From Thermatribacter sp964570785 (GTDB lineage Bacteria > Atribacterota > Atribacteria > Atribacterales > Thermatribacteraceae), in the NCBI GenBank assembly GCA_964570785.1, contig CAZMZG010000044.1, positions 1-14,907 on the forward strand: 14,907 nucleotides of DNA, given 5' to 3'. The notes beneath the pieces were generated by a model. That model was not told the DNA's origin. It saw only the letters and a list, made by a program, of their open reading frames with translations, and made no database searches. This document shows positions 13,698 through 14,907 of the stretch, one piece after another. Within the stretch, counting starts at the first letter, position 1. Each line of letters opens with the position of its first letter. Position numbers and translations under genes: made by a program.

Positions 13698-14093
13698 CCA
13701 GAAAAGACCGCAGTGGCAGCGGCCGTTTTTTTCAACGCTTCCCTGGCGGGTTTCCAGACAGGGACAGACGTTTTCCGGTATGTTATCGATCTTGCAGGGG
13801 CAGTAGAAGTCCCCAAAGCGCTCGTACTTTTTAAGCAGGCCCTCGATGAGGGGCTTTTTCATTTCGTTGAAACGGTATCCCCTGAAGCGGGCAAAGTTTT
13901 CTATACGTTGAGTTATTTCCTCTTGAGGGGAAAGGTCAGAGGGCCGCTGGGCTTTCAGGGTGCCCTTCTCTTCTACAAGTTCTAAAACTGCACCACATAC
14001 CGGACAGACTATTTTTTTCCCGATTTCTTTTTCCTCTTTGTATACGAAGGAAGTCTGACATACCGGGCAAAAAAGTTTCTCATTTGAGTTCAT
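13692..14093 (-). CDS. Ferredoxin-thioredoxin reductase catalytic subunit with N-terminal zinc ribbon
   Basis: A 133-residue protein. Residues 9-33 hold two CPVC pairs (C9/C12, C30/C33) forming a rubredoxin/zinc-ribbon-like module. The C-terminal half is the FTR catalytic domain with YCPC (C98, C100), VCPC (C110, C112) and RCHCG (C126, C128), which supply the [4Fe-4S] cluster and the active-site disulfide. The enzyme uses ferredoxin electrons to reduce a thioredoxin-like disulfide. No FTR variable subunit is present, as usual outside oxygenic phototrophs. Start: the ATG at 14093 follows GGGAGG and overlaps the upstream glutaredoxin-like gene by 14 bp, which makes that protein its probable substrate. 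The added zinc ribbon is the unusual part. Confidence 0.92.
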   Translation of the reverse strand: MNSNEKLFCPVCQTSFVYKEEKEIGKKIVCPVCGAVLELVEEKGTLKAQRPSDLSPQEEITQRIENFARFRGYRFNEMKKPLIEGLLKKYERFGDFYCPCKIDNIPENVCPCLETRQGSVEKNGRCHCGLFWK

Positions 14094-14337
14094 CTTTAAG
14101 CGCCTCCCTTATTTTGAGTTCGTCGTATCCCACAATTACCTCATCTTCGATGACGATGATCGGGAAAGCCCTTCTTCCCGAAACGGTCTGGACTTTCTGG
14201 ACGGTTTGTTCTTTCTCGGTTTCTGGCAAAAGGTCAACATCCACAAAATCAAAGGGGATGTTGTGCTTTTTGAAGAACTGCTTAGTCATCTGGCAGAAAG
14301 GGCAGGTGCTCAGTGCATAAAGCATGACTTTTTTCAT
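14080..14337 (-). CDS. Glutaredoxin/NrdH-like thiol-disulfide carrier
   Basis: An 85-residue thioredoxin-fold protein with the redox motif CPFC (12-15), a cis-Pro in AFPI (P59) and the terminal VGYDE segment (69-73) of the glutaredoxin family. Start: ATG at 14337 with AGGAGG (14345-14350) 7 bp upstream. Overlap with the reductase gene implies coupled translation and a ferredoxin to FTR to Grx electron chain. That chain could supply reducing power to ribonucleotide reductase, peroxiredoxins or Fe-S assembly without glutathione; the final acceptor is not shown. No clear promoter was recognised upstream. Confidence 0.92.
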   Translation of the reverse strand: MKKVMLYALSTCPFCQMTKQFFKKHNIPFDFVDVDLLPETEKEQTVQKVQTVSGRRAFPIIVIEDEVIVGYDELKIREALKDELK

Positions 14338-14376
14338 GGTTTTTCCTCCTGATTTTGCTGATCTTTGTTCACTATT

Positions 14377-14400
14377 AAACCAGATAAGCTGGTTTTTATT
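14377..14400 (+). terminator. Small stem-loop with T-run
   Basis: AAACCAG (14377-14383) pairs with CTGGTTT (14389-14395) around a 5-base loop, then TTATT, reading on the + strand. No + strand gene ends here. It may limit antisense transcripts or, read on the - strand, form a leader hairpin about 25 bp before the ribosome site of the glutaredoxin-like gene. Confidence 0.4.
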
Positions 14401-14555
14401 CAGGTGAATAGCGATTCCAAGGAATTTGTTGGCTTAAGAGTATCATTAGTCAATTTGTCTTAACTGGGTTGGTCTCCTTAAATTCACCAATAAAGTAATG
14501 GAATTTTTGTCAGAAGTTTGTACTGTTTGGAATTATCTTTACAGTTCTTGAAAGG

Positions 14556-14594
14556 AAAAACGGGGAGCTATTTCCGCGGCATTTCGCCGTTTTT
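14556..14594. terminator. Hairpin region able to form alternative stems, possible terminator of the - strand amidohydrolase
   Basis: AAAAACGG (14556-14563) pairs with CCGTTTTT (14587-14594). On the - strand a smaller CGGC-GAAAT-GCCG hairpin competes for the same CGG. T-runs exist in both directions (CCGTTTTTATA and CCGTTTTTCC). It lies about 210 bp past the amidohydrolase stop, rather far for its own terminator. Confidence 0.4.
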
Positions 14595-14625
14595 ATATCA
14601 GCGCTTTCCTCGTTTTATTATGGAG

Positions 14626-14651
14626 TAGTAAAGACAGGGTTTAGTAAAGAC
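14626..14651 (+). repeat. Direct repeat of TAGTAAAGAC
   Basis: The 10-mer occurs at 14626-14635 and 14642-14651, a 16-bp period. It may be a regulator binding site or chance; no matching gene arrangement explains it. Confidence 0.45.
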
Positions 14652-14806
14652 TTATCTTTGCGTTTTAGAGTTGTACCTGCGGAAGGAATTCCAGTTGTTT
14701 CGCTTTCTGGTTTCGTCGCTTTTTTGTTTTTAGTCTTTCAGGATTGTGGTTTCTTGTTTTAAAATAGAACACAAGTTTGATTCTGTAAGGAGCAATTAGT
14801 GGATTT

Positions 14807-14907
14807 TTATAAAACTTTCCTCCCTTCTTGAAATACGCTTTGCACCCTGAAATTCTCATCAAAAACTACAATATCAGCAATTTTGCCCTTTTCAAGACTT
14901 CCCAGCT
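14807..14907 (-). CDS. nagA: C-terminal end of an amidohydrolase, probably N-acetylglucosamine-6-phosphate deacetylase (partial)
   Basis: Only the last 33 codons are inside the window, running off its right edge. The translation LGSLEKGKIADIVVFDEN followed by FRVQSVFQEGRKVL and TAA is the closing strand pair of the metal-dependent amidohydrolase fold. 'GSLEKGKIADIVVFD' is its standard C-terminal motif, and the ending '(V)Q-V-Q-GR-V' resembles NagA, which deacetylates GlcNAc-6-phosphate in amino-sugar catabolism. Dihydroorotase, imidazolonepropionase or adenine deaminase relatives share this motif, so the gene symbol is tentative. The catalytic region lies outside the window. Confidence 0.6.
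   Translation of the reverse strand, partial: LGSLEKGKIADIVVFDENFRVQSVFQEGRKVL

Larger units (their letters stand above)
14338..14806. other. 469-bp intergenic region without a supported gene
   Basis: AT-rich stretch between the start of the glutaredoxin-like gene and the end of the amidohydrolase gene, both on the - strand. It should hold the promoter for the glutaredoxin/reductase pair, but I find no convincing -35/-10 set. It does contain two hairpins, a 10-bp direct repeat, the inverted repeat ATTCC-AA-GGAAT (14414-14425) and a longer-spaced TTAAGA/TCTTAA pair (14434-14463). A 65-codon reading frame at 14665-14862 on the - strand is a frame-shifted overlap with the amidohydrolase end and is not counted. 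Confidence 0.6.

Noticed and set aside
13407..13985. 192-codon + strand reading frame
   Set aside because: It overlaps the ECF gene out of frame, crosses the terminator and runs antisense to the reductase gene; its translation shows no family features.
14665..14862. 65-residue basic protein on the - strand
   Set aside because: It overlaps the amidohydrolase 3' end in a shifted frame, has no ribosome site and its basic composition follows from A-rich intergenic DNA.
1..14907. tRNA, rRNA, insertion sequence, phage or toxin-antitoxin genes
   Set aside because: None was recognised on either strand on reading through the window.

Overview
The window carries about 21 protein genes on both strands, densely packed, with many GTG/TTG starts, strong AGGAGG-type ribosome sites and Lys/Glu-rich proteins. 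It suggests an anaerobic, possibly thermophilic, fermentative bacterium: FeoAB (ferrous iron uptake), MinD-type ATPases carrying 8-cysteine ferredoxin domains, NifX-like proteins and a ferredoxin-thioredoxin reductase are all typical of strict anaerobes. I cannot place the phylum from sequence alone; Atribacterota, Thermotogota or deep Bacillota would all fit. No tRNA, rRNA, CRISPR array, insertion sequence or phage gene was seen.

Region 1 (1-7752, + strand) is an iron and metal-cofactor block. A Fur-family repressor is followed by feoA and feoB. A perfect 7-1-7 Fur box lies just before feoA and a near-perfect one just before fur, so the block looks iron-repressed and fur self-regulated. Only 12 bp after feoB begin three small Gly/aromatic-rich proteins (DUF5320-like). 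A strong hairpin follows, then a cluster resembling the 'orange protein' (ORP) loci of sulfate reducers: a NifX-like protein with a coiled-coil tail, a tiny zinc-ribbon protein, two paralogous MinD-ferredoxin ATPases, a second NifX-like protein, a metallo-beta-lactamase-fold protein and an Mrp/NBP35-type ATPase. Gaps within this block are mostly under 70 bp and there is no convincing internal terminator, so iron uptake and a putative metal-cluster assembly machine may share one transcript. This is the most interesting part of the window.

Region 2 (7923-13644, + strand) is a second operon for surface and carbohydrate metabolism: an SGNH esterase, an MFS transporter, a membrane-embedded M28 peptidase, a PAP2 lipid phosphatase with extra membrane helices, a GH1 beta-glucosidase and an ECF transporter S component. 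Four adjacent pairs overlap or nearly touch. A clear GNRA-loop terminator closes the operon.

Region 3 (13692-14337, - strand) encodes a glutaredoxin-like protein and, overlapping it, a ferredoxin-thioredoxin reductase catalytic subunit with an added zinc ribbon. Together they look like a ferredoxin-driven thiol-reduction pair. A 469-bp intergenic stretch with hairpins and short repeats follows. The window ends in the 3' end of an amidohydrolase, probably nagA, on the - strand.
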